Below, piece after piece: positions 27,412-36,474 of a stretch of DNA of 64,000 nucleotides (its first letter is position 1; every line of letters begins with the position of its first letter). The position numbers and the translations under genes were made by a program. The notes beneath the pieces are model-generated. The model did no database searches, had not been told where the DNA came from, and saw only the letters and a list, made by a program, of their open reading frames with translations. Source of the stretch: Embleya sp040629175 (GTDB taxonomy: Bacteria > Actinomycetota > Actinomycetes > Streptomycetales > Streptomycetaceae); contig NZ_JBEXUX010000022.1 in the NCBI RefSeq assembly GCF_040629175.1, positions 62,001-126,000 on the forward strand, read 5' to 3'.

Positions 27412-28521
27412 CTACACGTAGCGCTCCAGGATCGAGGACTCGGCGAGTCGGGACAGGCCCTCACGCACGCTGCGCGCCCGCGCCTCGCCGACGCCGTCCA
27501 CGGCCTGGAGGTCGTCGACGCTGGCCGCGAGCAGCTTCTGCAGGCCGCCGAAGTGCTCCACGAGCCGCTCGATCACCACGGGTGGCAGCCGGGGGACCTT
27601 GGCGAGCAGTCGGTAGCCGCGCGGGCTGACCGCGGAGTCGAGCACCTCGTGGCCCGACGTGAAGCCGAGCGCGCGGGCCACCGTCTGCAGGTCGAGCAGA
27701 TCCGCGTGCGCGAGACCGTCGAGCTCGGCGAGCACGTCGGCCTCGGTGCGGCCACGCTTGATCGCCCGCTCGGGCACGTAGTCGCGGGCGACCAGCTTGC
27801 GGTCGTCCTCGACGCCCGCGATCAACTCTTCGAGTTGCAGCGAGAGCAGCCGGCCGTCGACGCCCAACTCGGTGACGTAGCCGTCGATCTCGCGGGCGAT
27901 CAGGCGCACCATCTCCAGCCGCTGGGACACCGCGCACACGTCCCGCACGGTGACCAGGTCCTCGATCTCCAGCGCGGACAGCGTGCCGGACACCTCGTCG
28001 AGCCGGAGCTTGTAGCGCTCCAGGGTGGCCAACGCCTGGTTGGCCCGGGACAGGATCGCCGCCGAGTCCTCCAGCACGTGTCGCCTGCCGTTGACGTAGA
28101 GCGCGATCAGGCGCATGGACTGGCTCACCGAGACCACCGGGAAGCCGGTCTGTTTGTTGACCCGCTCGGCGGTGCGGTGTCGGGTGCCGGTCTCCTCCGT
28201 CGGGATCGACGGGTCCGGGACGAGTTGCACGCCCGCCCGGACGATCTTCGTGCACTCGCGGTCGACCACGACCCCGCCGTCGAGCTTGCACAGCTCGCGC
28301 AGTCGGGTCGCGGAGAACTCGACGTCGAGCACGAAGCCGCCCGTGGACAGCGCCTCCACCGTCTTGTCGAAACCAAGCACGATCAGGCCGCCCGTGTTGC
28401 CCCGGAGAATGCGCTCCAGGCCGTCGCGCAGGGCGGTGCCCGGGGCCACGGATTGCAGCGCGGCCCTCACGAGGGCCGCGTCGGCACTCGTGCCCTTGTC
28501 GGTCCGGTCATTCGTAGCCAC
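27412..28521 (-). CDS. disA: DNA integrity scanning diadenylate cyclase DisA
   Basis: Makes c-di-AMP from two ATP and scans DNA for branched structures. 369 residues: N-terminal DAC domain (about 1-150) with the GTRHRTAER motif, a helical linker, and a C-terminal HhH DNA-binding domain (VDDLQAVDGVGEARARSVREGL). The usual DGA active-site motif reads DGG (CKLDGGVVV), confirmed in the DNA. The GTG at 28521 is chosen because GGGGAG lies 4 nt upstream; an ATG at 28545 is possible. It is downstream of radA on the same strand, the conserved radA-disA order. RadA inhibits DisA in Bacillus. Confidence 0.95.
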   Translation of the reverse strand: MATNDRTDKGTSADAALVRAALQSVAPGTALRDGLERILRGNTGGLIVLGFDKTVEALSTGGFVLDVEFSATRLRELCKLDGGVVVDRECTKIVRAGVQLVPDPSIPTEETGTRHRTAERVNKQTGFPVVSVSQSMRLIALYVNGRRHVLEDSAAILSRANQALATLERYKLRLDEVSGTLSALEIEDLVTVRDVCAVSQRLEMVRLIAREIDGYVTELGVDGRLLSLQLEELIAGVEDDRKLVARDYVPERAIKRGRTEADVLAELDGLAHADLLDLQTVARALGFTSGHEVLDSAVSPRGYRLLAKVPRLPPVVIERLVEHFGGLQKLLAASVDDLQAVDGVGEARARSVREGLSRLAESSILERYV

Positions 28522-28867
28522 AGAACTCCCCGTGGTCGTTGCCATCCTCGGCCGGCCATCGGCCGTCACCCGGGCATTTGCTCCGGTATGCACGGCCGGG
28601 AGCGCCTCAGGACCTGCGGTCGACACAGGTCGGCCGCTACGTCGGAAGATCGGTGGAAAAGTCTAGTGCCTCCCGGCCGCCGACCGGTCGCCTTATCCGG
28701 CCCGAAGCCGTGTTTCGGCACAGGTCGCGCATGCCGTTCCGCTTGTCGAGTATCTCCGAGGCGACGCTTGGTCACTCCTCGGGGCACGGAAAGTTGTCGG
28801 ACGGTGCGGAAACCGTCCCGCCGGTGTCCCCTGGACGTCCGCTCCGGGCGGGCCGCGGCGGGCTCGT
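28522..28867. other. radA-disA intergenic region
   Basis: 346 bp, no gene or clear operator found. It is long enough for a separate disA promoter; no riboswitch-like fold was recognised. Confidence 0.4.
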
Positions 28868-30259
28868 TCACTCGCGGTCGGACTTGCGCTCGCGCTGCGA
28901 GACCAGGTTGAACGCGCGCAACGCCTCGCGGATGTCGGCCACCTCGATCACCTTCATGCCCTTGGGGATCTTGCCCGGGTCCGGCGGCACCAGCGCGTGG
29001 GTGAAGCCGAGCCGGAACGCCTCGGCGAGTCGGCGCTGCACGCCGGTGGCCCGGCGGATCTCGCCGGCGAGGCCGACCTCGCCGATGGCGACCAGCTTGG
29101 ACGGCAGCGGGTGGTCGGCGGCGGCGCCCGCGAGTGCGAGGGCCGCGGCCAGGTCGGCGGCCGGCTCGGTGAGCTTCACGCCGCCGACGGTGGCGGTGTA
29201 GATCTCGGTCTTCTCCAGGCGCACCCCGCCGCGCCGCTCCAGGACCGCGAGCACCATGCCCATCCGGGCCGAGTCGAGCCCCGAGGTGGCCCGGCGCGGG
29301 GTGGGGATCTGGGACGGCGCCACCAACGCCTGCACCTCGACCACGAGCGGGCGCTTGCCCTCCAGGGTCACCGTGACGCACGTGCCGGAGACCGGCTCCT
29401 GGCGCTGGGTCAGGAACAGGCCGCTGGGGTCGGTCAGGCCGGTGATGCCCTCGTCGTGCAGCTCGAAGCAGCCGACCTCGTCCGCCGTGCCGTAGCGGTT
29501 CTTGATCGCGCGGACCAGGCGCAGTCGGGCGTGTCGGTCGCCCTCGAAGTGCAGCACGACGTCGACCAGGTGCTCCAGCAGGCGCGGGCCGGCGATCGAG
29601 CCGTCCTTGGTGACGTGGCCGACCAGGACGGTGGCGATGTTGCGTTCCTTGGCGATGCGGATCAGCGCGCCGGTGACCTCGCGGATCTGGGACACGCCGC
29701 CGGGTGCGCCGTCGATCGCGGGCGAGGCGATGGTCTGCACCGAGTCGACCACGAGCAGCGCGGGTTTGACCGCGTCGACATGGCCGATCAGCGCGGCGAG
29801 GTCGGTTTCGGCGGCGAGGTAGAGCTCTTCGTTGAGTGCGCCGATCCGGCCCGCGCGCAGGCGGACCTGGGCGGCGGACTCCTCACCGGTGATGTAGAGC
29901 GTGCGCCCGGCGGGCGAGGCGGACTTGCTGGCCACGTCCAGCAGCAGGGTGGACTTGCCGACGCCGGGCTCGCCCGCGAGCAGCACGACCGCGCCCGGGA
30001 CCAGGCCGCCGCCGAGCACGCGGTCCAGCTCCTCGACGCCGGTGGAGCGGAACTTGGCCGTCTGGACGTCGATCCGGCCGATCGGCAGCGCGGCGGTGGT
30101 GACCGGGCCGGCGACGATCGAACGGGCCTTGGGCGCGCCGAACTCCTCGACCGTGCCCCAGGCGTGGCACTCGTTGCAGCGGCCCAGCCATTTCGGCCCG
30201 GTCCAGCCGCATTCGGTGCAGCGGTACGACGGGCGATCCTTCGTGGTGGTCCTGGCCAT
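28868..30259 (-). CDS. radA: DNA repair ATPase RadA (Sms)
   Basis: RecA-like branch-migration helicase. 463 residues: a four-Cys zinc finger at the N-terminus (CTEC and CNEC, 13 residues apart), a RecA-fold ATPase with Walker A GEPGVGKST, the RadA-specific KNRYG motif and a Lon-protease-like C-terminal domain (SKLVAIGEVGLAGEIRR) that lacks proteolytic function in this family. The ATG at 30259 follows TAACGT by 7 nt on this strand, indicating a leaderless mRNA; a longer frame starting at 30289 is less likely. Confidence 0.96.
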   Translation of the reverse strand: MARTTTKDRPSYRCTECGWTGPKWLGRCNECHAWGTVEEFGAPKARSIVAGPVTTAALPIGRIDVQTAKFRSTGVEELDRVLGGGLVPGAVVLLAGEPGVGKSTLLLDVASKSASPAGRTLYITGEESAAQVRLRAGRIGALNEELYLAAETDLAALIGHVDAVKPALLVVDSVQTIASPAIDGAPGGVSQIREVTGALIRIAKERNIATVLVGHVTKDGSIAGPRLLEHLVDVVLHFEGDRHARLRLVRAIKNRYGTADEVGCFELHDEGITGLTDPSGLFLTQRQEPVSGTCVTVTLEGKRPLVVEVQALVAPSQIPTPRRATSGLDSARMGMVLAVLERRGGVRLEKTEIYTATVGGVKLTEPAADLAAALALAGAAADHPLPSKLVAIGEVGLAGEIRRATGVQRRLAEAFRLGFTHALVPPDPGKIPKGMKVIEVADIREALRAFNLVSQRERKSDRE

Positions 30260-30266
30260 GCCAGGA

Positions 30267-30272
30267 ACGTTA
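30267..30272 (-). promoter_or_regulatory. -10 box TAACGT, leaderless start of radA
   Basis: On the minus strand, TAACGT, 7 nt, then the radA ATG at 30259. Confidence 0.45.
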
Positions 30273-30378
30273 ACGGCCCGCGCCGACATCGATCGCCGGC
30301 CACCGATCGATCATGGTCGGAATGTCTTGATCCTGTCACCGAGCCGGCAAAGAGATGGTGACCATGGGGCGTTCTCCC

Positions 30379-30384
30379 TACCGT
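30379..30384 (+). promoter_or_regulatory. -10 box TACCGT, leaderless start
   Basis: TACCGT, 8 nt, then the ATG at 30393. Confidence 0.45.
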
Positions 30385-30392
30385 GAGGCGGC

Positions 30393-31880
30393 ATGGCGGG
30401 TGGGGACGTTGCGGGGCAGGGATCCGGTACGACGGACGTGACGGGCGCGGTGCCCGACGCCGTCGCGTTGTACGACGTGCACGGCGACGCCCTGTTCGGG
30501 TTCTGCGTGGCGCTGGGCTACGGGCCGGGGGTCGCGGCGCGGGCGGTGCGCGCGACGCTGGCGGCGGCGCCCGAGCGCATCCGGGTGCTGCGCGAGCCGG
30601 GCCGGGCCCGGGCGCTGCTGTACGCACTGGCCCGGGCCGAGTGTGCCCGTACGGCGGCCGACCGGCCCGGCCCGGGCGTGGTCCGGCAGGTGTTGGCCGC
30701 GGGCGGCGCGTCCTGGAGCGTGCCCGATCGGGAACGACTGGTGCCGCTGGTGCCGTACGCGCTGTGGGCGGTGGACGAGGTCGAGCGCATCGTGCTGGAC
30801 CTGTCCGTGCGGCATCGTCTGCGGGATCGGGAACTGGCCGATGTGCTGGCGCTGTCCGAGCGGCGGGTGGAACGCGTGCTGGCCCGTGCCCAGGAGCAGT
30901 TCGAGCACGCGCTCGCGGTCTACGCGGTGGCCACCCACGCGCGCCGGGACTGCCCCGAACTCGCGCTGCTGCTGCCGGACGCGGGTGCGGCGGTGGACGC
31001 GTCGCTGCGCTTGCCCCTGTACCTGCACGTCGACTCGTGCCCGGACTGCCTGGTGTTGCGACCGGGGGAGGTGGACGCGCGGGCGGTGTTGGCCGCCGCG
31101 CTCCCGGCCGCGGCGCCGTACTCGATTCGGACCGAGTTGCTCGCGGCCGGGCCGGCGGGTGCGGGTGGCTGGGACGGCGCGGAGCCGGTCGATCGGAGCG
31201 GCTTCCCCAAGGGGATGGGCCGGCCGCGTTCGCGGGTGCCGGTCGTGCTGGCGGGTGCGGTGGCCGTGGCGCTGGCGCTCGGCCTGGCCGTGGTGGTGCG
31301 ACCGGGCGACGGGGACGCGGGCTCGCCGGTCGCGCGGGGCCCGGCCCAGTTGCCGGAACAGCCGGTGGTCGTGCATCCGTCCACGGCTGCCTCGCACCTG
31401 CCCGGTGTCGCCACGTCGAGGCCGACCTCGGCGGCGCCGAGTACGCGTGTGGGCAGCGCGAGGCCGACCACCCGCGGCACCAGGAGCGCCAAGCCCACGG
31501 CGGCCGGCCCCGTGTCGGCGGCCGCGGTGCCGGTGACCCGGCCGCGGTCGGTGGAGGGGACACAGGGCAATCCGGCGCCGCGGGGCACGCTCGCGTGGTC
31601 TCTCGCCTCGGTGGACCTCGACGCGGCCGGTGCCACGCGGACCGTCCGGCTCACCGCCACCGGTGGACCGGTGACGTGGACCGTGGCCATGTCGGAAAAT
31701 GATTGGCTCACGGTGAGTCCGAAATCGGGGACGCTGGCCAATGGCCAGTCGATATCGATCACGATCTCGGCGAATTCCGACAAGGCACCGGCTGCCACGA
31801 GCGCGGTAACCCTCACGGCGAATCCGACGGGTGCTTCGCTCGTGGTGCGTTGGGCCGTCGATCGCGTGGATGTTCGATGA
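30393..31880 (+). CDS. Sigma-like / ZAS / membrane / BACON fusion protein (first of pair)
   Basis: 495 residues with an unusual order of parts. Residues 22-88 resemble ECF sigma region 2 (VALYDVHGDALFGF, then ARALLYALARAEC). Residues 117-180 resemble region 4, with an HTH (VRHRLRDRELADVLALSERRVE). A zinc anti-sigma motif Hx3Cx2C follows (H212, C216, C219). One membrane helix lies at 283-302, then a Pro/Ser/Thr linker, and a BACON-like beta-sandwich from about 400 to 490 (NDWLTVSPKSGTLANGQ). This predicts a membrane-tethered sigma-like protein with its own anti-sigma element and an outside sensor. Whether it still binds RNA polymerase is unknown. A paralogue follows after 117 bp. Confidence 0.78.
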   Translation: MAGGDVAGQGSGTTDVTGAVPDAVALYDVHGDALFGFCVALGYGPGVAARAVRATLAAAPERIRVLREPGRARALLYALARAECARTAADRPGPGVVRQVLAAGGASWSVPDRERLVPLVPYALWAVDEVERIVLDLSVRHRLRDRELADVLALSERRVERVLARAQEQFEHALAVYAVATHARRDCPELALLLPDAGAAVDASLRLPLYLHVDSCPDCLVLRPGEVDARAVLAAALPAAAPYSIRTELLAAGPAGAGGWDGAEPVDRSGFPKGMGRPRSRVPVVLAGAVAVALALGLAVVVRPGDGDAGSPVARGPAQLPEQPVVVHPSTAASHLPGVATSRPTSAAPSTRVGSARPTTRGTRSAKPTAAGPVSAAAVPVTRPRSVEGTQGNPAPRGTLAWSLASVDLDAAGATRTVRLTATGGPVTWTVAMSENDWLTVSPKSGTLANGQSISITISANSDKAPAATSAVTLTANPTGASLVVRWAVDRVDVR

Positions 31881-31984
31881 ACGAATTCGGCCAAAGGTGA
31901 CGGACATTCACTCGAAAGTATGATTGTCGACCTCGAAAGGCGTATGAAAGTGCAAATCGCCTGAGTCGACGGGTCTCGGACACC

Positions 31985-31990
31985 TACGTT
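31985..31990 (+). promoter_or_regulatory. -10 box TACGTT, leaderless start
   Basis: TACGTT, 7 nt, then the GTG at 31998; the second fusion gene therefore has its own promoter. Confidence 0.45.
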
Positions 31991-31997
31991 CACGAGC

Positions 31998-33641
31998 GTG
32001 ACGGATTCGGTAACCGGCCCGGCAACCGCCCCCGGAGGGGCTCCTCGCTTCGCGTCCCCCACCGCGGTGCTCTCGTGGGGACGCGCCGCCTACGACGCCT
32101 ACGCCGAAGGGCTCTACACCTACTGCCTCTCGGTGCTTCGCGATCACCAGGCGGCGGCGGAGTCGCTGCGCAGCACCTTCGTGCTGGCCGATCGTCACAT
32201 CGGCCGGCTCCCCGACCTGGATCTGCTCAAACCGTGGTTGTACGCGCTCGCCCGGTACGAGTGCCTGGTCCGGCTGGACGCACACGTGCGGGTGGGCACC
32301 GGGCCCGCGCGGCCCGAGGACGTGCGGGTGGTGTGGGCGCACGAGCGCAGCCTGCCGCCGCTGGCCGCGGACGCCGACCTGTTCCCCGGCACCGAGGCGG
32401 GGCGGACTCCGGCCCGGCGCGGCGACCTGGACGAACTGGCCTGGCCGGACGCGGTGGGGCTGGTGCCGGAGCAGCGCGAGGCGCTCGAACTGTCCGTCCG
32501 GCACGGGCTCGACCCGCGCGGCCTGGCCGCCGTCCTCGGTTGCGACGAACAGCACGCGCGCAGCCTGCTCCTGGCGGCCGGCCGGGAGGTGGACCGGACC
32601 CGGGCGGCGATCGCGGGCGCGGAGACCTCGGCCGACTGCCCCGAGGGCCAGGAGCTGGCCACCGGGCGGCTCACCTCCATGCTGCGCGAGCGCCTGATCG
32701 GGCACGTCGAGACGTGTCGGCGGTGCGGACCGCAGGTGCGCCGCGCGGTGACCTACCTGGCGCCGACCACGGGCGCGGCGGCGGTGCCGGTGGGGCTCGC
32801 GCTGATCGCGCCGCCGGCGGCACTGCGGATCGAGGTGCTGGGCGAGGTCGGCAAGGGGCGCTCGGCCCAGCGGCCGCCGGAGATCGCCCGGCGGGTCGCC
32901 GAGTTCGACCGGGCCGGCTTCCCGGTCTTTCGGGCCGGCGTGGTCGAGCGGGGCAATCGCCGCCGGGCCACGGTGATCGCGGCGGTCGTGGTGGCCGCGG
33001 TGGTCGCCGCGCCCGCGCTGGCCTTGTGGCAGGCATCGGGCGGATCCGCCGGCGAGTCGGACATCAGGGTGGTCACCATCGCCTCCGCGCGGGTGGAGAG
33101 CCCGAGCGGTCGCGCGGTCGCCTCGCCTCCCATCGAGCCGGCCAGGTCGCCGACCACGACGGGCAGCCCCGCCGCCTCGGGAGCACCACACGCCCACGGC
33201 TTCGCCCCGCCCCTCTCCGCGGCGGCCCCCGCCTCGCGCGCGTCCGAGGTCGTCGCGCCCGGCATCATCCCGCTGCCGCCGCCCACACCCCAGCCCCTAC
33301 TGGTCACCGCCACCCACACCGGCGACCACACCCTCATCACACTGCGCAACATCGACTCCACCCCGGTCGACTGGCAGGTCCACCCGTCAGCGCCCTGGCT
33401 GCGAACAACCCCCACGCACGGCACGCTGGCCCCGGGCCAACAGGACACCATCACCGTCTCGGTCGACCCGAAACGAGCCCCACACGGCTCCTGGACAGCC
33501 AAGGTCCTGATCGCCCCCGGCGCCACGGTAATCACCATCGACGGCACCACAGGCACCACAGGCACCACAGGCACCCCAACCCCCTCCACCCCACCCACGA
33601 CCCCGCCCCCGACCCGTCCCACCCAGAAACCAACGGGATGA
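31998..33641 (+). CDS. Sigma-like / ZAS / membrane / BACON fusion protein (second of pair)
   Basis: 547-residue paralogue of the preceding protein with the same order: region-2-like 28-92 (AAYDAYAEGLYTYCLSVL, WLYALARYECLVRL), region-4-like 152-205 (PEQREALELSVRHGLDPRGL), Hx3Cx2C at H236, C240, C243, a membrane helix at about 323-345, a disordered linker, and a BACON-like domain at about 425-515 (WQVHPSAPWLRTTPTHGTLAPGQ). The tail is Thr/Pro-rich with a (GTT)n run encoded by 9-bp DNA repeats near 33545. Sequence identity between the pair is low but the layout is shared, so they are probably an old duplication. Confidence 0.76.
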   Translation: MTDSVTGPATAPGGAPRFASPTAVLSWGRAAYDAYAEGLYTYCLSVLRDHQAAAESLRSTFVLADRHIGRLPDLDLLKPWLYALARYECLVRLDAHVRVGTGPARPEDVRVVWAHERSLPPLAADADLFPGTEAGRTPARRGDLDELAWPDAVGLVPEQREALELSVRHGLDPRGLAAVLGCDEQHARSLLLAAGREVDRTRAAIAGAETSADCPEGQELATGRLTSMLRERLIGHVETCRRCGPQVRRAVTYLAPTTGAAAVPVGLALIAPPAALRIEVLGEVGKGRSAQRPPEIARRVAEFDRAGFPVFRAGVVERGNRRRATVIAAVVVAAVVAAPALALWQASGGSAGESDIRVVTIASARVESPSGRAVASPPIEPARSPTTTGSPAASGAPHAHGFAPPLSAAAPASRASEVVAPGIIPLPPPTPQPLLVTATHTGDHTLITLRNIDSTPVDWQVHPSAPWLRTTPTHGTLAPGQQDTITVSVDPKRAPHGSWTAKVLIAPGATVITIDGTTGTTGTTGTPTPSTPPTTPPPTRPTQKPTG

Positions 33642-33678
33642 GTCCGACGGGCCGAGCCCCCAGCCGCCCCCAACACCC

Positions 33679-34419
33679 TCAGTCCGGATCCGCCGGATGC
33701 GGTGCAACCACCCGCCCACCCGCCAACCTGGCCTCACAAGCCGTGACCAAGACCGCATAAGCCGCCGCGCCCATCAATTCGCGAAGTTCGGGCCCATAGG
33801 ACTCGTACACCGGCTCGCCCGCCCCGTGGGCCTCGGTGCTCCCGGTGCACCACCAGTGCAGGTCGTGGCCGCCGGGGCCCCAGCCTCGGCGGTCGTACTC
33901 GCCGATCGTCACCATCAGCACGCGGGTCTCGTCCGGGCGGTCGATCCAGTCGTACGTCCGGCGCACCGGCAACTGCCAGCACACGTCCGGCTTGGTCTCC
34001 AGCGGGTGCACACCCTCGCGCAGCGCGAGGGCGTGCAGCGAACAGCCGGCGCCGCCGGCGAACCCGGGCCGGTTCAGGAACACGCACGCCCCGTCGACCA
34101 GGCGCGTGCGCTTGTCGCCGTCCTCGAACTCGCTGACGCCCTGCTCCATGGCCAGGTCGTGGAACTGCCAGGTCTGCGGCGTCAGCCGTTCGGCCCACGT
34201 CAGCACCCGCGTCTCGTCGTCCTCGTCCGACCAGTGCGCGCCCAGCGAGCAGCACCCGTCCGGCGCGCGGCCGGCCACGACGCCGTGGCAACCGGCGCCG
34301 AAGATGCACTGCCAACGCGAGGTCAGCCAGGTCAGGTCGCAGCGAAAGAGCTGATCGGCGTCATCGGGGTCGGGGAACTCGAACCAAGCACGCGGAAAAT
34401 CCAGGTCTACCTCAGGCAC
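33679..34419 (-). CDS. Conserved Cys-containing protein, YkgJ/DUF3109-like
   Basis: 246 residues with many Cys residues set in short motifs (FRCDLTW, WQCIFGAGCHG, DGCCSLGAHW, GAGCSLHALAL, KPDVCWQLP, HWWCTG). The arrangement recalls cysteine-cluster proteins of the YkgJ/DUF3109 type, thought to bind metal ions or an Fe-S cluster. No signal peptide. The GTG at 34419 is placed by TACCCT 6 nt upstream. It is divergent from the ppx/gppA gene, with the two starts 106 bp apart. Confidence 0.72.
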   Translation of the reverse strand: MPEVDLDFPRAWFEFPDPDDADQLFRCDLTWLTSRWQCIFGAGCHGVVAGRAPDGCCSLGAHWSDEDDETRVLTWAERLTPQTWQFHDLAMEQGVSEFEDGDKRTRLVDGACVFLNRPGFAGGAGCSLHALALREGVHPLETKPDVCWQLPVRRTYDWIDRPDETRVLMVTIGEYDRRGWGPGGHDLHWWCTGSTEAHGAGEPVYESYGPELRELMGAAAYAVLVTACEARLAGGRVVAPHPADPD

Positions 34420-34425
34420 GGGACA

Positions 34426-34431
34426 AGGGTA
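34426..34431 (-). promoter_or_regulatory. -10 box TACCCT, leaderless start
   Basis: On the minus strand, TACCCT, 6 nt, then the GTG at 34419. Confidence 0.5.
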
Positions 34432-34512
34432 GGGCTCGGCGCCGGGTGATCCGTCGGGCAAAGGTGTGGCAACCGAGGGAACGCCCCCGCTCGCGCGCCG
34501 GGGGCGACGGAT

Positions 34513-34518
34513 TACCTT
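34513..34518 (+). promoter_or_regulatory. -10 box TACCTT, leaderless start
   Basis: TACCTT, 7 nt, then the ATG at 34526. Confidence 0.5.
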
Positions 34519-34525
34519 CGTGACC

Positions 34526-35452
34526 ATGCGACTCGGTGTTCTCGACGTGGGCTCCAATACGGTCCACCTGCTCGTGGTCGACGCCCATCAGGGTGCTCGG
34601 CCCCTTCCTGCCTACTCGCACAAGCGCGAACTGCGCCTGGCGGAGCTCTTGGAGCCGGACGGCAGCATCGCCCCACAGGGGGTCGATCTGCTGGTCCGGA
34701 CGATGGCCGCCGCCCTGGAGGTGGCCGAGGACAAGGGCGTCGAGGACCTGCTGCCGTTCGCCACGTCCGCGGTGCGCGAGGCGGCCAACTCCGAGGCGGT
34801 GCTCGATCGGGTGCGCCGCGAGACCGGCGTGGACCTCCAGGTGCTCACCGGCGCCGACGAGGCCCGGCTGACCTTCCTGGCGGTGCGCCGCTGGTTCGGC
34901 TGGTCCTCCGGACGCCTGCTGGTGCTCGACATCGGCGGCGGCTCGCTGGAGATCGCGGCCGGCGTGGACGAGGAGCCGGACGCGGCGGCCTCGCTGCCGC
35001 TGGGCGCGGGTCGGCTGACCCGGTCCTGGCTGCACACCGACCCGCCCTCGCCGGACGAGATGCGGGTGCTGCGCAAGCACGTACGCGCGGAGATCGCCCG
35101 CACGGTCGCCGAGTTCAGCCGGCTCGGTCGGCCCGACCACGTGGTGGCCACGTCCAAGACGTTCAAGCAATTGGCCCGGATCGCCGGCGCGCCGTCCTCG
35201 GGCGAGGGCCCCTACGTCAAGCGCTCGCTCAGCCGGGCCGGCCTGGCCGACTGGCTGCCCCGGCTCGCGGCGATGACCGCGAGCGAGCGGGCCGCCCTGC
35301 CGGGGGTGTCCGTGGGCCGGGCCCCGCAACTGGTCGCGGGCGCGATAGTGGCCGACGCGGCGTTGGACCTGTTCAACGTGAACGCGCTGGAAGTGTGCCC
35401 GTGGGCGCTGCGCGAGGGGATCATCCTGCGTCGGCTGGACTGGATGGACTAG
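34526..35452 (+). CDS. Ppx/GppA-family phosphatase
   Basis: 308 residues of the ASKHA fold. Visible phosphate loops are VLDVGSNTVHLL at the N-terminus and VLDIGGGSLEI near residue 140; the catalytic Glu lies in TSAVREAANSE. The family hydrolyses polyphosphate (exopolyphosphatase) or pppGpp. At about 300 residues it matches the short actinobacterial type (Rv0496-like) rather than the 500-residue E. coli enzymes. The ATG follows TACCTT by 7 nt. It may therefore set polyphosphate or (p)ppGpp levels. Confidence 0.92.
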   Translation: MRLGVLDVGSNTVHLLVVDAHQGARPLPAYSHKRELRLAELLEPDGSIAPQGVDLLVRTMAAALEVAEDKGVEDLLPFATSAVREAANSEAVLDRVRRETGVDLQVLTGADEARLTFLAVRRWFGWSSGRLLVLDIGGGSLEIAAGVDEEPDAAASLPLGAGRLTRSWLHTDPPSPDEMRVLRKHVRAEIARTVAEFSRLGRPDHVVATSKTFKQLARIAGAPSSGEGPYVKRSLSRAGLADWLPRLAAMTASERAALPGVSVGRAPQLVAGAIVADAALDLFNVNALEVCPWALREGIILRRLDWMD

Positions 35453-35555
35453 GCCCGGTCCGGCCCGGGTCGTGCGTTCACCCGGATGCCTCGGCCGCCG
35501 CCGGGATCACCCGCACCGATGTGTGGGATACCGCCGGGTCGGCGGCCGATGGTTC

Positions 35556-35561
35556 TACTCT
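35556..35561 (+). promoter_or_regulatory. -10 box TACTCT, leaderless start
   Basis: TACTCT, 7 nt, then the GTG at 35569. Confidence 0.5.
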
Positions 35562-35568
35562 GGGCGAC

Positions 35569-36474
35569 GTGGACGACCACGACATACTCAACGGTACGGG
35601 GGCCGACACGTCCGAGGCGCGGGTGCCGGACGCGGTTCCGCGCGTGCCCGACGCGGTGTTGCGCGTGCCGGACGCGAAGATCGCCCTGTCCACCGCGTCC
35701 GTCTACCCGGAGTCCACCGCCGACGGTTTCGAGATCGCGGCCCGGCTGGGCTACGACGGGATCGAGGTCATGGTCTCGACCGACCCGGTGAGCCAGGACG
35801 TCGAGGCGCTGCGCCGGTTGTCCGATCACCACGGCGTGCCGATCGTGTCCGTGCACGCGCCCTGCCTGCTGATCACCCAGCGGGTGTGGGGGACGGACCC
35901 GTGGACCAAGCTGGTGCGCGCGCGGGACGCGGCCGAGCGGCTCGGCGCGAAGACCGTCGTGGTGCATCCGCCGTTTCGTTGGCAGCGCAGCTATGCCCGC
36001 GACTTCGTGCGCGGCATCGATCGCATGGCGGGGGAGACCGACGTGCTGTTCGCGGTGGAGAACATGTTCCCGCTGCGCTACCGGGACAAGGAGGTCGCGG
36101 CGTACGCGCCGGACTGGGATCCCTCCGACGAGGACTACCGGCACTTCACCCTCGACCTGTCGCACACCGCGACCTCGCGCTCGGACGCGCTGGACATGCT
36201 GGCCCGGATGGGCGACCGGCTCGGGCACGTGCACCTGGCCGACGGCAGCGGATCGCTCAAGGACGAACACCTGGTGCCCGGCCGCGGCACCCAACCGTGC
36301 GCGGAACTGCTCGAACACCTCGCGCGCACCTCGTTCGCCGGGGCCATCGTGCTGGAGGTCAACACCCGCCGAGCCGCTTCGCGCGCCGAACGCGAGGCGG
36401 ATCTGGCCGAGGCGCTCGCGTACACCCGGCTGCACCTGGCGGCCGAGGCCGGGGTGGAGCGGCGGCATGGCTGA
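35569..36474 (+). CDS. Sugar phosphate isomerase/epimerase (AP endonuclease-2 fold)
   Basis: 301 residues forming a TIM barrel of the xylose-isomerase-like AP2Ec family. Metal-binding positions appear in VVHPPFRWQ, FAVENMFP, FTLDLSHTATS and HVHLADG, and KDEHLVPGRG is a typical strand-7 loop. The N-terminus holds three imperfect repeats of RVPDAV. The family isomerises small sugars; the substrate is unknown. The GTG at 35569 follows TACTCT by 7 nt. The 3' end overlaps the TetR gene by 8 bp, so the two are translationally coupled. Confidence 0.85.
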   Translation: MDDHDILNGTGADTSEARVPDAVPRVPDAVLRVPDAKIALSTASVYPESTADGFEIAARLGYDGIEVMVSTDPVSQDVEALRRLSDHHGVPIVSVHAPCLLITQRVWGTDPWTKLVRARDAAERLGAKTVVVHPPFRWQRSYARDFVRGIDRMAGETDVLFAVENMFPLRYRDKEVAAYAPDWDPSDEDYRHFTLDLSHTATSRSDALDMLARMGDRLGHVHLADGSGSLKDEHLVPGRGTQPCAELLEHLARTSFAGAIVLEVNTRRAASRAEREADLAEALAYTRLHLAAEAGVERRHG

